Below, piece after piece: positions 63,282 to 64,000 of a stretch of 64,000 nucleotides of DNA. The notes under the pieces are model-generated. The model was given only the letters and a program-made list of their open reading frames with translations. It was not told the origin of the DNA and searched no databases. The position numbers and the translations under genes are program-made. Position 1 is the stretch's first letter. Every line of letters begins with the position of its first letter. Source of the stretch: Pleurostoma richardsiae (lineage: Eukaryota; Ascomycota; Sordariomycetes; Calosphaeriales; Pleurostomataceae); NCBI GenBank assembly GCA_030052745.1, contig JANBVO010000001.1, positions 1,426,001 to 1,490,000 of the forward strand, in the 5' to 3' direction.

Positions 63282-64000
63282 TTGCCAAGATCTCCGCGCT
63301 GTCAATGATATTAGCATTGCTGGAAGGAAATGGGCGAATAGGTCAAGGTCCCATTATCACATCATCACGCGAAACTTACCTGAGAGGTCTGCGTATCGTT
63401 TTGAGGGGCCGTTGAAGGCGCGTCTCGGTTTTTTCATATATAGGGGGATGGTGGTCAAACTATCCCGGGTACAAGGCGTCACAAGGATGTACATAAAGTA
63501 CAGGTGCATAATGTACCTAAAGTAAATCACAGGACTCGGGGGTAGCCCAGTAGCAAGTAATAATCGCAAACGTTGAACATCAATCCTGGCTCGCTTTCCC
63601 TTTCTCTTCGAATGCTTGCACGATTTCTTGCCATGCTGCCCGCCCGCTGCCGGGGTGCGCGGCACCACGAACACACGAGGACTCGGGGGTGGAGTCAGAC
63701 TGGGGAAAGGGGGCGCTTGTGTCCGGCCCAATGCACGTTCCCGAGACATGGGATGACCAGCGCTTCTTCCTCTTCGGAATCTCCCCGTCACGGGGGGACA
63801 ATCAAGATTCCGGTGGGTTCTACAGAGATCGAGACCTTGCGGGTGAGACAAAAGGCGCTGCCCCTGCGTGCCTTGCGTCCCAATGCCTTTGTCCTTTCCT
63901 TCCCTTGTAACGGGAGATGATCCGCTGGGTCCTTACTGGCTGTGCACTTGTCGGGTCTCTGGCGGGTGTGTTCATCGCAAAAGGTCAACGAATGATTCTC
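63282..64000. other. Right flank, no gene seen
   Basis: This is the 3' flank of the chitin synthase gene. No frame with recognisable content extends to the right edge. Confidence 0.55.

Overview
The window is nuclear DNA of a filamentous ascomycete (Pezizomycotina), most probably a Sordariomycete. The evidence is short GT-AG introns (about 49-240 bases, often with a CTAAC/CTAAG branch site), a class IV chitin synthase, a BtgE-type GH17 wall glucanase, an Skt5-type chitin synthase activator, and housekeeping genes with single-copy fungal orthologues. The species cannot be named from the sequence alone. No bacterial-type operon, CRISPR array, intact transposon or clear tRNA gene was found.

Eighteen protein-coding genes are supported, one of them cut by the left edge. 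Exon models were built by hand, using splice signals, reading phase and family conservation. From left to right: a synaptojanin-like SAC/5-phosphatase (+, partial); a GC-rich hypothetical protein (+); a 14-3-3 protein with an 8-base micro-exon (-); a secreted class 3 lipase (-); a small cysteine-containing secreted protein (-); ribosomal protein eL36 (+); a TUG/UBX protein (-); proteasome subunit beta 3 (+); a SERCA-type calcium ATPase (-); exocyst subunit Sec10 (-); Nus1 (+); an AlkB-family dioxygenase (-); tRNA methyltransferase Trm5 (+); a Reg1-like PP1 regulatory subunit (+); a mitochondrial RNB exoribonuclease of the Dss1/CYT-4 type (-); a GH17 wall glucanase (+); an Skt5/Chs4-type chitin synthase activator (-); and a class IV chitin synthase (+).

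The left 29 kb is fairly gene-dense, with housekeeping and membrane-traffic functions: phosphoinositide turnover, Ca2+ pumping, exocytosis, dolichol synthesis, proteasome, ribosome and tRNA modification. The right half is sparse. It has a 7.6 kb stretch upstream of the Reg1 homologue and a 6.1 kb stretch between the Skt5 homologue and the chitin synthase, and I can support no gene in either.

The most notable arrangement is at 47-63 kb. A GPI/wall-type GH17 glucanase, a prenylated (CaaX) Skt5-like activator and a class IV chitin synthase lie in a row. The last two are divergent across a 6.1 kb gap. In budding yeast Skt5/Chs4 is the activator of Chs3, the class IV enzyme, so the enzyme and its likely activator are physical neighbours here. 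Other points worth checking are an N-terminal PIP-box-like motif on the AlkB homologue, a KKXX-type C terminus on the Ca2+ ATPase, and an upstream ORF whose stop overlaps the TRM5 start.
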